From assembly GCA_050084515.1 (NCBI GenBank), contig CM114275.1:9982001-10046000 (forward strand): 64,000 nt of DNA. The letters run 5' to 3'. This DNA is from Blasia pusilla (Eukaryota > Marchantiophyta > Marchantiopsida > Blasiales). How positions within the stretch are numbered: the first letter of the stretch is position 1; each line of letters begins with the position of its first letter. The notes under the pieces are model-generated. The model was not told the origin of the DNA. It made no database searches and saw only the letters and a list, made by a program, of their open reading frames with translations. Position numbers and translations under genes: made by a program. Of the stretch, positions 10,429 through 21,039 are shown piece by piece.

Positions 10429-10826
10429 TGTTAGAAATATATGAGAGATGTATACACAATGGCAATAATACAATGGTAAAGCTGCGTCTAAACTTTATGG
10501 AGAACTTCAAGTATGATGTTTATTCAAGCCCCAGACTATATACTAATCTGGATAGTGGCTAGAGATAAGATAGTCTGTGGCTGAGTGGCCAAGTGGTCAA
10601 GTGGCCAAGTACCCAACTGACCAAGTGGCCCTTTTAGCCAAGTGGTCAAGTGGCCAAGTAGCCAAATGTCCAAGTAGCCAACTGACCAAGTGGCCAAGTG
10701 GCCCTTTTAGTCAAGTGATCAAGTGTCTTAAGTTAGATGTCGGACTGCTAAGAGTAGCAGCATTTAGGTAGTTCCTTTAACACATTTTAAGTCGAACACC
10801 TTCATCTAAAATGTATTTATCTAACA
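10429..10826 (-). mobile_element. Copia LTR family 1, next to gag
   Basis: It runs from TGTTAGAAATATATGAGAG to ATCTAACA on the + strand. In sense it is on the - strand, directly upstream of the gag fragment that ends at 10418. No target duplication is seen, as expected for the 5' LTR of a truncated element. It separates two Copia pieces, with pol on its right and gag on its left. That fits one element inserted into another. Confidence 0.75.
10568..10735. repeat. Degenerate minisatellite of AAGTGGCC-like units inside an LTR
   Basis: About fifteen imperfect 8-11 bp units occur (CAAGTGGCC, CAAGTGGTC, CAAGTAGCC, CAACTGACC and variants), with CCCTTTTAGxCAAG spacers repeated twice. The 1641 and 11256 copies of the same LTR have only two or three units here, so the array expanded in this copy. 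Confidence 0.7.
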
Positions 10827-10829
10827 CCT

Positions 10830-11250
10830 ACTCGACCTGGTAAAGCTCCCTCTCAACATGTTCCCACAGACCTAGGGAACTCAAACAAGGTATCTGTGTC
10901 TTCCTCCTCTTCAAATCAGTATATTCCACTCTGCCCTCTTGGAATTTTTCATCCCTAGAAGTAAAGATAGTCTTGTCTAATTTTCTCTGCAACATGTATC
11001 CCTTTCCTTGCTCATCATAACCCAGAAGAATACCTTTTTCTGATCTGACGTCTAGTTTTATACTCTGGGAAGAAGAAATTCGCTTAAAAGCTGTACATCC
11101 AAAAATTCTAATGTGACTGAGATGTGGAGACTGTTTGTGCCAAATCTTGTAAAGTGTCTATCACCTTCCAAAGCCTTAGTCTGCAATCTATTCTAGAAGT
11201 AATTTGCTGTCACTATTGCTTTAATCCAATAAGCCTTTACTGTTCATGAC
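10830..11250 (-). pseudogene. Copia pol fragment (integrase end to RT linker)
   Basis: The - strand reads AYWIKAIVTANYF, then NRLQTKALE, then, after frameshifts, IRIFGCTAFK, KLDVRSEKGILLGYDEQGKGY and TIFTSRDEKFQEGRVEY. These are the successive blocks at the end of Copia integrase and the start of the RT linker. The solo LTR at 11256-11662 interrupts it on its upstream side, and the sequence right of that LTR may continue the same element. RT is absent because LTR family 1 starts at 10826. Confidence 0.65.
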
Positions 11251-11255
11251 TGTTG

Positions 11256-11662
11256 TGTTAGATACATACACTTTAGATAAAGGTATCAGGCTTAAACTAA
11301 ATGTGTGTTAAAGGAACTATCTAATGCTGCTATTCTTAGTGGTCCTTCATCTAACTAGCTACGTGGCCACTTGGCTAAAGTAGCGCTGTATCTTTTAGAT
11401 GAGGTTTCAGGCCTGAATATCTGGAACCATCTCACGTCCTACTTTTAGTGGTTCCCCATTTGGCCACTTGGCCACTTTGCTAAAAGAGGTGCTGTAAAAC
11501 TAGTAGGCTATTTTGTCTCTAGCCACCATCCAGACTAGTATATAGTCTGGGGCTTGGATGAGCATAGTCTACAAAGTTCTCCATTAAGTTCATACACAGC
11601 TTTGCTATTTTTGCTATTGTATCATTGTCATTGTGTCATACATTTCTCATATATTTCTAACA
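11256..11662 (+). mobile_element. Solo LTR, Copia LTR family 1 (TSD TGTTG)
   Basis: This 407-bp LTR runs TGTTAGATACATACACTTTA...ATTTCTAACA, with a TATATAG box (CTAGTATATAGTCTG) in sense. It is flanked by a perfect 5-bp duplication TGTTG at 11251-11255 and 11663-11667. It lies inside a - strand Copia pol remnant. Confidence 0.9.
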
Positions 11663-11829
11663 TGTTGTAGAATAACGTGTACAGCAGATACTAAAATCCT
11701 AGCTTTCCTTTTGCCGTGGGCTGATTTCTTACACCTTGGTCTTCATCCTTGAAATTAAATGTCATATCACACTGCGACACATTTGCCTGCTGGCTCCATA
11801 GGTCACACCAGATTTTGGTCTGGAATGTT

Positions 11830-12450
11830 ATGTCTTGGAGTTTCTCTTCAAGCAAAACCTTGTGTGATGATAGGGATGAAACTTCTAGTCACCACCTGGT
11901 CTCCTGCGCAAATTTCACAACACAGAGCAACAGCATATGCAGAAATTGCTGAACTGGTAACACAAACACTGTTCAGTACATCGAGCAGCCTAGATTCAGT
12001 ACCCAAAGCCGTTTCAAAGTAACATGCATTGGGGATGCCAATCAAGTAAAGGAGATAGTGCTGTAAAGAGTTTCTTAGTTGATGCTTGGAAACTCCGCAC
12101 CAAGACTTTGTGTTCAGCACTCACACCTTATGAGAGTGTCTCCCTCTCTTTTCTCATATGGTATGTTCTAACTTACTACTCTCTACACCCATCCCAGTCT
12201 CTAGCACTGTCCAACCATGGCACAGGGTCTATGGCCGCAAGACTTCGACAGGCACTACTTAATGAGTGCAGTCTCCAAGCAAAACTCCAAGAGAACTGGG
12301 GAAGATCACCAGAGTTAATAGGGACTTCATTGGAGCTCCTAGTTCTTCTTTGTCTTCTCTGAACTGTTGCATGTTCTGCAAATCCAAATCCCATGGCCCT
12401 TTTGGGTCCTCATGAACAATAAATCCTTTCGTGCACTCATTATCCCATTT
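11830..12450 (+). pseudogene. LINE 3' end with zinc-knuckle tail and 3' UTR, copy 3
   Basis: Around 11855-11925 the knuckle LCDDRDETSSHHLVSC is readable, followed in another frame by AYAEIAELVTQTLFST and then SAVKSFLVDAWKLRTKTL. After that come 'TGSMAARLRQALLNE' and a 3' stretch (12390-12430) that matches the 3' end of the 7145 LINE in inverse orientation (GGGTCCTCATGAACAATAAATCC). The AATAAA is retained. Frameshifts occur in the coding part. Confidence 0.65.
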
Positions 12451-12526
12451 CATCTAAACCACCAATCAGCAAACATCTTGCCAAGGACAGATTTTACTCA
12501 CTCAGAAGAAATCAGAATGGCAGACC

Positions 12527-13214
12527 TGAGAAAATGATTGACCAGCAGAAGTATCTCCTTGTACAAAGTCAGAGCTAGCATCAGCTAGACCATCCATGAT
12601 TTCAGCTTGTACACAATCAGCAAATCAGTTCCTATCTCTATTGCCAAATCAGAGCCCTACCATGATGTGACTCTTCTTACTATCTAAGAGATACTAAGAA
12701 GGATTCTACACAGTCACACCTTGCACTCACACTACAGGTCCTCACATGTCACCAGCTCAGAGATCAGACATGGCTCACCATTGAGCACAAACAATCTCCA
12801 TCAGCATACTAGGCAAAACAACCTGCCTTCCAGTGAGGCTCTAGCACGCACAGCACAGCAATTAGTCTCAATCTCCTCTTCCTACTATCTGATCACTCTG
12901 CAGCAGGACCAAGAGCCTCAGGAGTCCTCACCAAAACTGTGCATGCTGTAGAATTGGCTTCTGCTCTCTAAACAGAGACATTATATATATGAGGGTGAGC
13001 ACTTCTGGCCCTTAGATCTTCTTGAACAGATCCATACCCTAAATAACAGATGGTGGCTAGCCCTAACTCGAGAATTGTCCTAATTCAAGGTTACCCTAAA
13101 AAGATAGAGGAACACTAAGTTATCTCTAGCTAACTAAATTAGTATCCAACTAAGTTAGTATCTGACTAACTACTTTCAGGGCATGACTAAACTAGATATT
13201 AACAAATTTCAACA
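12527..13214 (-). mobile_element. Solo LTR, family 2, second copy (TSD AGACC)
   Basis: This 688-bp repeat is nearly identical to 9304-9962, with a few short indels such as an extra segment near 12880-12905. It is flanked by a perfect AGACC duplication (12522-12526 and 13215-13219). A TATATATA box lies near 12980. High similarity between two copies at different sites points to fairly recent activity of this family. Confidence 0.9.
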
Positions 13215-13227
13215 AGACCATCACCAT

Positions 13228-13290
13228 TTTCCACTCTGTTCATAGTTACTTCCTTTTTTCAAAAGGAAGTAACTATAAACAGAGTGGAAA
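13228..13290. repeat. 63-bp near-perfect hairpin
   Basis: Two 30-bp arms (13228-13257 and 13261-13290) are complementary at 29 of 30 positions around a 3-base loop. Left arm core: CCACTCTGTTCATAGTTACT. It lies just outside the solo LTR and is not part of it. No ORF covers it. Confidence 0.85.
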
Positions 13291-13499
13291 GATGGATTAG
13301 ACTATCTCAGACCAGTTATGTAAGTAATATACGTTCACAGTTTAGAACGTCTGACTGCAAACCTGTAAATACACTAAACGCGTCAGTACAGAAGTACTCC
13401 AGAAAAGGGTCTTCAAGGAATGAGGAAAGAAGTGTTGGAAGTGAGAAAAATGATGTGGTAGCATGGCAGGTTGTGAACTCTCTGAAAACTTAGCTGGCT

Positions 13500-13835
13500 T
13501 ATCTCATCTGAGCCCCTGACTATAAACTAGTCTGGATGTTGGCTACAAACAAAATAGGGTGCTATAATGTAGCACACCTTGACAAGTGGGGAAAGGGCCT
13601 ACAAGCTTGTGGTGCCACTTTAGCCAAGTAGGGAAGTAGGGCTCTAATTTTTCTGACATTTATGCAGAGTGTCAGTGGCAGTCTAGTATCTCTGATATGT
13701 CTTGACATCTCAGTAACCTGGTGACTCGAACGGGATGAGTCACCAACTTAATGGTTCACCTTTGGGAGTATGAGTTACGACGTGACTTCTATTATAGTCA
13801 TTAAGAATGTCAGCGTCAGATGGTTCCCTTATGAG
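13500..13835 (-). mobile_element. Diverged Copia LTR family 1 fragment
   Basis: The landmarks of family 1 appear in antisense order: 'GAGCCCCTGACTATAAACTAGTCTGGATGTTGGCTA', then 'GGTGCTATAATGTAGCAC', then 'TGTCAGCGTCAGATGGTTCC'. It resembles the 8559 copy more than the others (shared GAGTCAC-type middle). The borders are eroded. Confidence 0.5.
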
Positions 13836-14239
13836 TATGAGTCTGAAACTGAAAGTAGGAGATGCTTCAAAAGGGATTGATATTAACTGTCACACAAACA
13901 GAGTGGTTGCTGAAAGTCTTAGGAAGGAATTGACTCAAAGAAACACATTATTCATAGAGCTACTGTCATTGGAGGTAGTCTCTGAGTGTGAGTGAAAGGA
14001 ATCAGCTAGTTTTAGCTGATTGCCAGCAACCCACGTCTATTGACACCTAGTCAAATAGGATAGAAAGGAATTTCTGGTGACCTATTGCATGTGACCAAGA
14101 ACAGGTATCACTGTGACTAGGCTAGCATGGAGGTGAATCACATTCAATTCAGTAAGGACAAGTCTGTTCAAGCCAGGGCATATTTCAGAAGCCTTATATA
14201 TATATGTATATATATATTCACAACCCAAAGCCTCAGCAC
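13836..14239. other. No recognisable feature apart from a short AT run
   Basis: Only short chance frames occur. A TA-rich run (TATATATATGTATATATATA) sits at about 14198-14217. Otherwise nothing can be supported. Confidence 0.4.
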
Positions 14240-14480
14240 GCGTAAGTTATGTGCATGGGGATCTCAATTAAGTGGGGCAGAGACTGTTGTAAAGAGTTTC
14301 TTTGTTGATGACTAGAATTTCGACATCAAAATTCACTATGATCAGAAGTCACACCATTTGAGAGGCTTCTCTTTTGTGCTTCATATCTTCCTCCGTCTAC
14401 ACCTGTCCTAGTCGGTAGCAAAGTCCAACCAGCGCACGGGTCTATTGTCACAAAGCTACAACAGGAAATACTTAACTAGT
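14240..14480 (+). pseudogene. LINE tail fragment, copy 4
   Basis: GGGGATCTCAATTAAGTGGG, then GTTGTAAAGAGTTTCTTTGTTGATG, and further on ACGGGTCTATTGTCACAAAG line up with the FLVD-tail and 3' region of the copies at 833 and 11830. It is strongly decayed. Confidence 0.5.
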
Positions 14481-14639
14481 CTCTAAATGATTTTTTTTGG
14501 AGGCATTCTTGTTGAAAAAATGCAAGGAATTTTCTTCAAGTGGAGTGATCTATCTTCTGGTCAATTTCACTACATTTAATGTAGTACATTTACACACAAG
14601 AGGTGGCAGCATGACCTCATGAACCTTTGAATACATCCA

Positions 14640-15480
14640 TTACCCCTTTTTACGCAAAGGAAAATTCAATGTTTTGCTCCCTCGTACTCATTGATCAGTC
14701 CTACTTGGTATGAATGGTCCATTTGATTTTGCCACTAGCTTTCTGGACCACTTGCTCTTTTTCTCAGAACTGGAGTGAGAACTTTCAGGCCTTGAAGAAT
14801 TCACCCACTGTGGATGCCAGTTTGCAAGCCTTAACCCTTAGAAAATATGAGTGCAGCCCTACTCTTGCCATCATTGATTAAAGCAATTGGCGGATTCAAC
14901 TGATTCTGTGCAGTGAAGGAGGAGGAACGGGTTGTTGGAGAGCTGGCACAACTCTTGGATCTTTATGACAGCTACAAAGTGGGCTACTACCTCTGGACGA
15001 AATTTTACTGCATTGCTAGTACTTGTTACTTCTGTGCAAGATGATATTAATGGTAGTCATTTGTAGGCATCACACAATGCTTACCTTCCATCAAGCTTGT
15101 AACCCACAGGTAGCTGGAAATCTCTATTCATTTGCCCCTGGAGACAAGGTAGTCACATGTGGGCAAGGACAAACTTAGGCTCCCTCTCAGTAAGGAACTT
15201 GCAAGTCTGAAGTGGTTGGATCCCGTCCATTCACAGCAGAATCATTTTCAATATTCATCAGTCTGCACAAATATGATTCATTTTATTTTGGAGTTTGTTT
15301 ACAGAAACGAGGAAGAGTGGAGGATGATGCTGTTCCTGAGGGAATCGTGCCCTCACTCACCAGTAGGTGAAATCTCCGTCCTCATCATTTCCAATCTGAA
15401 ACCAAAGAATGAGTGCAGCTTAGATTGTGAATTTCGAGGAATTTTTTTTGAGTGGTTTCGTTGCTTATAGATGCCAGGAT
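14640..15480 (+). pseudogene. Possible Ty3/Gypsy pol relic
   Basis: Across frames I read WSENFQALKN near 14770 (like the post-RT WxxxxQxAFxxLK block). Near 15135, APGDKV is followed after a frameshift by GKDKLRLPLSKELASLKWLDP (like the GDKVxLxxxxLRLP...KLxPxxxGP block of integrase). The resemblance is weak, and this region could instead contain missing 5' exons of the gene at 15574. I keep it only as a suggestion. Confidence 0.25.
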
Positions 15481-15573
15481 ACACAAGGATCATTTTACAT
15501 CGTATCATTTCAGGTGACTTAAGGCAAAGAAGGTTTGGAAGTTCTGATGCTGGACTTGGATGTGAACTCACAG

Positions 15574-16642
15574 ATTTATGGGTATTAAAGCAGGCATGGT
15601 TACCAATTGCAGTGTATCAGCTGGTTTTGGGAAACAAGTGGGGTTTACAGTCTTGGATTTGCAGCATGGTAACTCAGATTCTATCACGAATGGCCTCCAA
15701 GAACCCTCCTTGGCAGCATCTCGACTGTTAAGTTTTCTAGGCCTGCAAGATGCAGACAAAAGTCCGGGGATGGATTTTGAGCTGTTGCTGGTACACCTAG
15801 TTGCCAACCAGGAGACCCAGAAGATTGAAGATGATGAGAATGGCTATTATATTGAGTGGATAAATGAGGTCCTTGGAGCGCTTAAGCATCTAAGTCAGCC
15901 TGGAACAAAGGCTTCCAGCCATTTATATCTTGTAGCTGTGTTGGGCTATGGGACAGTGGAAGAATCATTTGAAAATCAAGGTGCATCTTTATTGTCAGAT
16001 GATGTGCTTGTGCCAGAACTTGCGAAGATGGTTCCTCGTCAAAGCTACATGTTGAAAGATGGTGAACCTATTGAAGGGATTCGGTAAGGAATGCTCGAGA
16101 GCTCCAATTTAGCTTATTTGATGATTCGTGTTGAATCCATGAATCATATTAGTGCATGCAAGTTTGGAAGTCAGCATAGTTCCTAGTGTCCAACATACTG
16201 TACTCTCATTTCTTCTCCGAGGTAGACAATGATCTTAAATGACTGATGTTTGATTACAGGGAGCATCATCCGTTGTTGGTGGCATCCTATCTCAATGCAG
16301 TTACTCGTCATGATAAAGCTAAAGCTTTCAACTTCGATGAGTTTAAAAAGGTTTGTATTTCTCTCAACAAAACTGCTAAACAGGTTCCAAAATGTCTTAA
16401 ATGTTGATTCCTATTGCTATGCAATTAACTCATTACTATCTTTGATCTTCTTTTCTTTAAAGAAGATCATGAAGTTTTTAGCCTAGCCTTCAAATACCTA
16501 TTGTAAGTGTTAGTGTTTCCAGACTCTGAAGCTAAGAGGTCTTGGACGGTTGCAGCATGCTGGAAATTTGAACATTTTTGTCGAGCGGTTTCTGCATGAA
16601 GTGGCTTTTAAGCTTTGGAGAGCTCCGAAGTATGGGGCATGA
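15574..16642 (+). CDS. Conserved plant protein of unknown function (last three exons)
   Basis: Three exons join in frame: 15574-16083, 16260-16350 and 16523-16642 (stop TGA), with donors GTAAGG and GTTTGT and acceptors TTACAG and TTCCAG. The peptide of about 240 residues contains VTNCSVSAGFGKQVGFTVLD, then an acidic stretch, then VPRQSYMLKDGEP, then HHPLLVASYLNAVTRHDKAKAF. It ends RFLHEVAFKLWRAPKYGA. The block pattern looks like a single-copy conserved plant protein, but I cannot name its function. I see no transmembrane segment or signal peptide. The first exon shown starts in codon position 3 after an acceptor (CTCACAG), so upstream coding exons must exist. I could not find them within 1 kb, where repeat-like sequence lies. 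The gene may be truncated or have a long first intron. There are no internal stops. Confidence 0.75.
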
Positions 16643-17710
16643 GTTTTGCTATGACAGAAGTGACATCAACACACATTTCCTATTTCTGTTGTAAGGTAAG
16701 GAGGTCGGGTTGTGTTCGTTGCACCACATCTGAATTGATTTGTTGTTGAAACGAACCCCAATTGTATTTTATGTAGGAAATCAATTAGTCCAGCGAAACA
16801 AATCATCAGAGTACTGATCCAAGAATTGATCACACGGATCAATCCATACGAACGATCTAGATTAGATTAGAATCAATGTTCTGTTTATGACCATTGATTA
16901 CTGCTAGTAACGTTTCATCTTGCGAAACGAGACATAGCTATGAGACATTTCTGAAGTGACACAGTTACCGTCATGTCTTTTGATTACGGCTCTTAGTTTA
17001 GAGCAGACTTAACTACTCATGTATCGGCTTTCAATCTATCAACATAGAGAACACAGAGAGTACAAACGCAATTTCAACTCATTCCGCATTTCTCACATTT
17101 TAGTGTTTAGACTCTTCTTTAAGAGGATGTTTGGCTCTCAGGACGGATTATTGTGCACCATTACAACTTGGTTATATATATATTTCCTTCTGCTAGTGGG
17201 CTTTCGTCTCCTTCCTTATTGTGGACAGCTAAGTCTTACCACTTTTGGCAAACAAGATAGATGAAAATGGGTGTTCTTATTTTGGTGTATAGGCAGTCCA
17301 TGTCAAGATCATATGGTGGAAGGTTGCATCTTGTTGAGACTGGCAACAGTAGGCAAGAAGCCTGTACTGCCTACTGTAAAGAATTGACTATCTTAGATCA
17401 GAAAGGCACTTGCACAGATACTGTTTTGATAAATCAATCTCCTTTCCATGTAGAGAGACTTCGAGCAGCATCATTGGAACTTCGATACTAGAAGTTTTGC
17501 ACACAATTATAAAAGAAATCTTGAGTGGGTATTTAGTCATGTATATTCCAACAGCTTACAGCTAACAGCGGCGCCCAAACTGGAAACTTGTGAAGAGGAG
17601 CATGGAAGCTTTCTTTCTGTCAGTTATTTGCCATGGTCATCAGCATTAGGGGAGGTTTTGGCTTCCTAATATCTTCTAGACCCATGTGAACTAAGTGTGG
17701 CAGATCTGAA
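16643..17710. other. 3' flank of the conserved gene, nothing else seen
   Basis: AT-rich sequence with only short frames (17019-17264 and 17261-17491) that show no domain. It probably includes the 3' UTR of the gene ending at 16642. Confidence 0.4.
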
Positions 17711-18100
17711 TGTCGGAAATTCGTAAGCAAGTCCACATGCAGTCAATCACACACAGGAAATTTTCCTGCATCACTTAAACCTTGTCAACAAGACTACACT
17801 CACTTTCATCCTACAGTCGTCACAAGACTACACTCACTGTCATGCTACAGTGAGAGTAGTATGACATGGTGGAGACTCTTGACAGCTTACCCCTAAGAAA
17901 AGGAGGTCTCCCTGAACTTGATCTGTACGAGCTCAGTAATCAACCCGTAGTGGAGCACCCAGACAAGTCCAACCAAACAATCCCCACGTCTACTTGAGTT
18001 ATTGTCACCTTCCACTGTCTTTTATGAGAGCACTTCCAAACTGTCCGAATTTCTCCAAAACCAGTTCCGCATTGGATAAACTTAATTGTCTCATGGACAC
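17711..18100 (-). mobile_element. Copia LTR family 3, inverted copy 4
   Basis: The - strand matches family 3 in order. Its + strand reads TGTCGGAAATTCGTAAGCAA (complement of the LTR end), then GCTCAGTAATCAAC...GTGGAGCACCCAGACAAGTCC, then CCCCACGTCTACTTGAG, then TTCCACTGTCTTTTATGAG. No primer site or coding region could be recognised beside it. Confidence 0.55.
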
Positions 18101-19185
18101 GAAGTCAGCATAGCATATCAACTAACCTAGCTATCATACTAAACATCATCAGGTATGTCTGACATTTAACTGGCAAATGTTCCACAATGTAGTGAACGAC
18201 TGTAGTCGTTAGTTGGTGTCTGTCACCACCTTGCGAGCATAGATCCGAAACACTGGTAGGCAGTGGTATAGACTTGGGATCAGTGCACGTGGAGACACTG
18301 TAGTGCCTGTCATAGCCTTGCGAATGTACACGGAGAGAGAAATGAAGAAAGTACACTGACGGGTCCTTCTATTCAATAATGTGATTACTGACCATACTTA
18401 GTGTTTGTGCAGAGCTTCCATGCAAACAAAATAACTCTCCACAACACTGCCTACTTACCAATACTACAGCGTTGGGCAGTAAGACTAGTCTACTGAAAGC
18501 GAATAACAGGCGCGAGCTTAGCAATTTCAGTGCAGATAATTGCTCTATGTATATTGTGAAGTTAACACAAGCGCTTAGGCAGTGACAGGTGTGTTCAACC
18601 TAGTGAGAGAATATAAGTATTTAAAAAGTTGTTGAGTGGATAGCCAACATAACATGGGCCCCTAAGTACAAACACGAGGGATATTCTAGTGTTCTTTCAC
18701 ACTGTTGTCTTGTGGATTGTAGAGTCCTAATTTTTTGAAATACTGGACGAAATTCACACCTGGAAGCGTCCAGGCATCTGAGAGTACTGGGAGTCTAAGG
18801 TGTCTACACAGTAAAGTCTTCAGCAAAGTTCGCTTTTGGGGTGTGAAGAAACATGGAGTTGTGGGGTCACATTTTTGTGATTGTGAGTATGTGGTTACTT
18901 CCCATGCAAAACTGCAATAGAGCTGACAAGACTTGAGAAAATTGATCTCCATTTTGACCTTTAGCTTGGAAATGGGATGAAGCATGCGCCGAAAGCGAAG
19001 AAGTCCTGATTTTGAATGAAGACAGCCAAGCAGTTTTGCTTTCGAATCAAGATCAAAGACATGGATTCAGTAGTCTTCTAGCCATTCGTTTGAAAATTGA
19101 TTGGATGTTTTAGTGTCATGGTATTTCATATTTTTGTTCAGTGTTATTGAATTATAGAGTCATGGCGAAGAATTTTGAATTAAAA
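18101..19185. other. No recognisable feature
   Basis: Anonymous sequence. The frames at 18105-18356 and 18686-18985 (- strand) show no domain, and I see no element border. Confidence 0.35.
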
Positions 19186-19189
19186 TTAG

Positions 19190-20260
19190 CATCTGTGGAG
19201 AAGGTAAGGAAAATGAGGACACGTCCCATGAAGTCCATGATACCGCTCCATCATCATTGTGCCCCCAACTAGCGTCTTATCCGTCCTAATAGAGGTTGTG
19301 CTAGAAAGTGGATGTGATGTTATGGAGGCCTCTTGCGTTCATTGCCACTTAGCCAAACTAAGACTTAATACCCAAGTAATACAATTCAGGTCCATATCTT
19401 GATCCAATATATATGTATGTGATGTCTCTACCATCACAAGCATCGCCATTGAATATGAAGAAAGCCCCCTCTTGCTTGTCGGCATTGGGCTCCACCAATG
19501 AACATGCCCACTCATCCCATATCGTGTATGGACGATAAAAATCATAAGATGATTGGAAAGGCACCAACGCAAGCAATGTTGACTTGTGTTGGCCCATCTA
19601 ATTGGCCATTGCCAACAATGGTACATCATCACGAGTAATAACATGAGATCGTCATCCAAGATCCAAGATTCCATCCATTCTAAGTGGTGATAGCATGTGG
19701 ACTCCATCATGAGTCCGCCTTAGCAACTTGGAAGGTAAAAGGTTTTCCCATTGTAATTGTGGAGAATTTTCTTGCAATCCAACATTCGCCACATCCAACA
19801 TCATCTCGAGTCTTGTCCATGGTCTCACTTGTTGCACGCACATCATCACTTGAACTCAAATGTAACTTAACATTAGGAAGTTCTCCAAAACGTTGGTTGG
19901 AAAACATCTTTAGGTAGTTTGCAAGTGTCAAAGAATTCGAAATATCTCCTAAAATATGGCTAATCTTGGGTCTTGCAAACCAAGCCCCCGACCCACTAAA
20001 TAATGACCTTGACATGGCCATCCTATCACCACAAAATTAATGAATAAGACTAACCCTATCCAAATCTTGCACCCCTAACAACAAAATTTCCATTAGCGAT
20101 ACATGAAAATATCCCTTGACTACAGACATCGATAATAAATGAGAATATTGTGAAGAGTCTCAACACATGGTGTAATGAGACTCTTCACAAAATCTCATCC
20201 CTCTCACTGCCACAAGATTGATGTGGTATCCAAGGGTTTCAACGTCTCCACTCCTAAAGC
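19190..20260 (-). pseudogene. Gypsy-borne C5 DNA methyltransferase domain with PCQ motif (broken copy)
   Basis: On the - strand, from about 20030, the frame reads VVIGWPCQGHYLVGRGLGLQ followed by DPR. This is motif IV of cytosine-5 DNA methyltransferases, including the catalytic Pro-Cys-Gln (+ strand 20009-20017). About 110 bases further on, PTNVLENF stands for motif VI (ENV). Then follow VGLQENSPQLQWENLLP (motif VIII region), a stretch with FYRPYTIWDEWACSLVEPNA, and YGPELYYLGIKS (motif X region). A segment reading SWTSWDV near 19230 matches the sequence after the methyltransferase in the + strand Gypsy at 30430. Upstream on the - strand (21040-22215) is the matching Gypsy protease, separated by an inserted LTR. 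Stops and frameshifts are present. Motif I (the AdoMet loop) could not be found. Confidence 0.75.
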
Positions 20261-20384
20261 ATGTAGTAACCCTCTCTTGTCTTGTTAGAGCATAGGCCGA
20301 CTTGGCCTTATATCTACCTCATAAGCTCACCTACATTCTTTCACAAATTAATGCTTGTCCCCCATATAGTTGAAGAAGTTGTCA

Positions 20385-20817
20385 CGTCTTTTAGGATATA
20401 TCGATAAGATGTAGTAGAGAGCCTTCGAGGATTGTGGAGGATAGGCTCAAGAGGTCGAGAATGACCTGCTCGGGTCATGGGTAACATTAGGGAGTAGATT
20501 TTCCCTTCGTTTCGGCTCATTTGGAGTCATATATAGAAATTTACTATTTCGGGTAAGTTTCCATTTTGAGTAAACTTGATTTTCCACTTTGGAAAGTAGC
20601 CCTTGACCCGCTAAAGTAGGTCAAAAGCTAAGGAGATGACCTACAAGCATAGGTTACTGTGGAGAGAGGGAAGGGGGTATACCTCCAAGAGAGAGAACTT
20701 GAGAGTTCATTCTCTCTTTGTTGAACCTCTTGGCATGAGGCTTTGGAGCTATGATCCTCCTTGCCTTGTGTGTTGTGTAACCCAAGCCTCTCATTAGAAG
20801 TGTGGGTTTCGTTTGAC

Positions 20818-20875
<58 letters not shown>

Positions 20876-21025
20876 TCTACTTGATTTTGGATTGTTTTGG
20901 TACTTATCGTCTTGATGTTTGGATGCCATGAATTAGCATGGGATCGTGCGTGTTTGTGTGTGTGTGAGTGTGTGTACAATAAGAACGATGTATGTTGTGT
21001 AGTGATGTGTATGCGCACGATAATT
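20385..21025 (+). mobile_element. Gypsy LTR-derived repeat (modules B then A)
   Basis: Module B (20385-20875) begins TGTCACGTCTTTTAGGATA and contains a TATATAG box after GGAGTCA, then the strings CTTGACCCGCTAAAGTAGG and GTTGAACCTCTTGGCATGAG. It ends in a long AG run. Module A (about 20885-21025) contains TTTTGGTACTTATCGTC and TAGCATGGGATCGTGCGTG. The same modules recur at 22225-22365 (A, -), 23874-24395 (B), 33733-33812 (A), 33890-34400 (B, -) and 44607-45262 (A-B-A). It lies, in opposite orientation, between the protease and methyltransferase pieces of the - strand Gypsy. Confidence 0.7.
20821..20872. repeat. (AG)26 microsatellite
   Basis: Uninterrupted AG dinucleotides inside the LTR-derived repeat. 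The other copies of module B have only short GAGAGAG runs at this place. Confidence 0.95.
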
Positions 21026-21039
21026 TTTTTCCAATAGGT

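Noticed and set aside
10568-10735. CRISPR-like regularly spaced repeats
   Set aside because: Units are 8-11 bp, imperfect and without unique spacers, lie within an LTR, and the genome is eukaryotic.
19684-19917. + strand ORF as a possible gene
   Set aside because: Antisense to the methyltransferase remnant, which has motif support on the - strand.
20654-21018. Ser-Leu repeat peptides on the - strand
   Set aside because: Translation of the (AG)26 microsatellite in the LTR. The same applies to 51076-51559.
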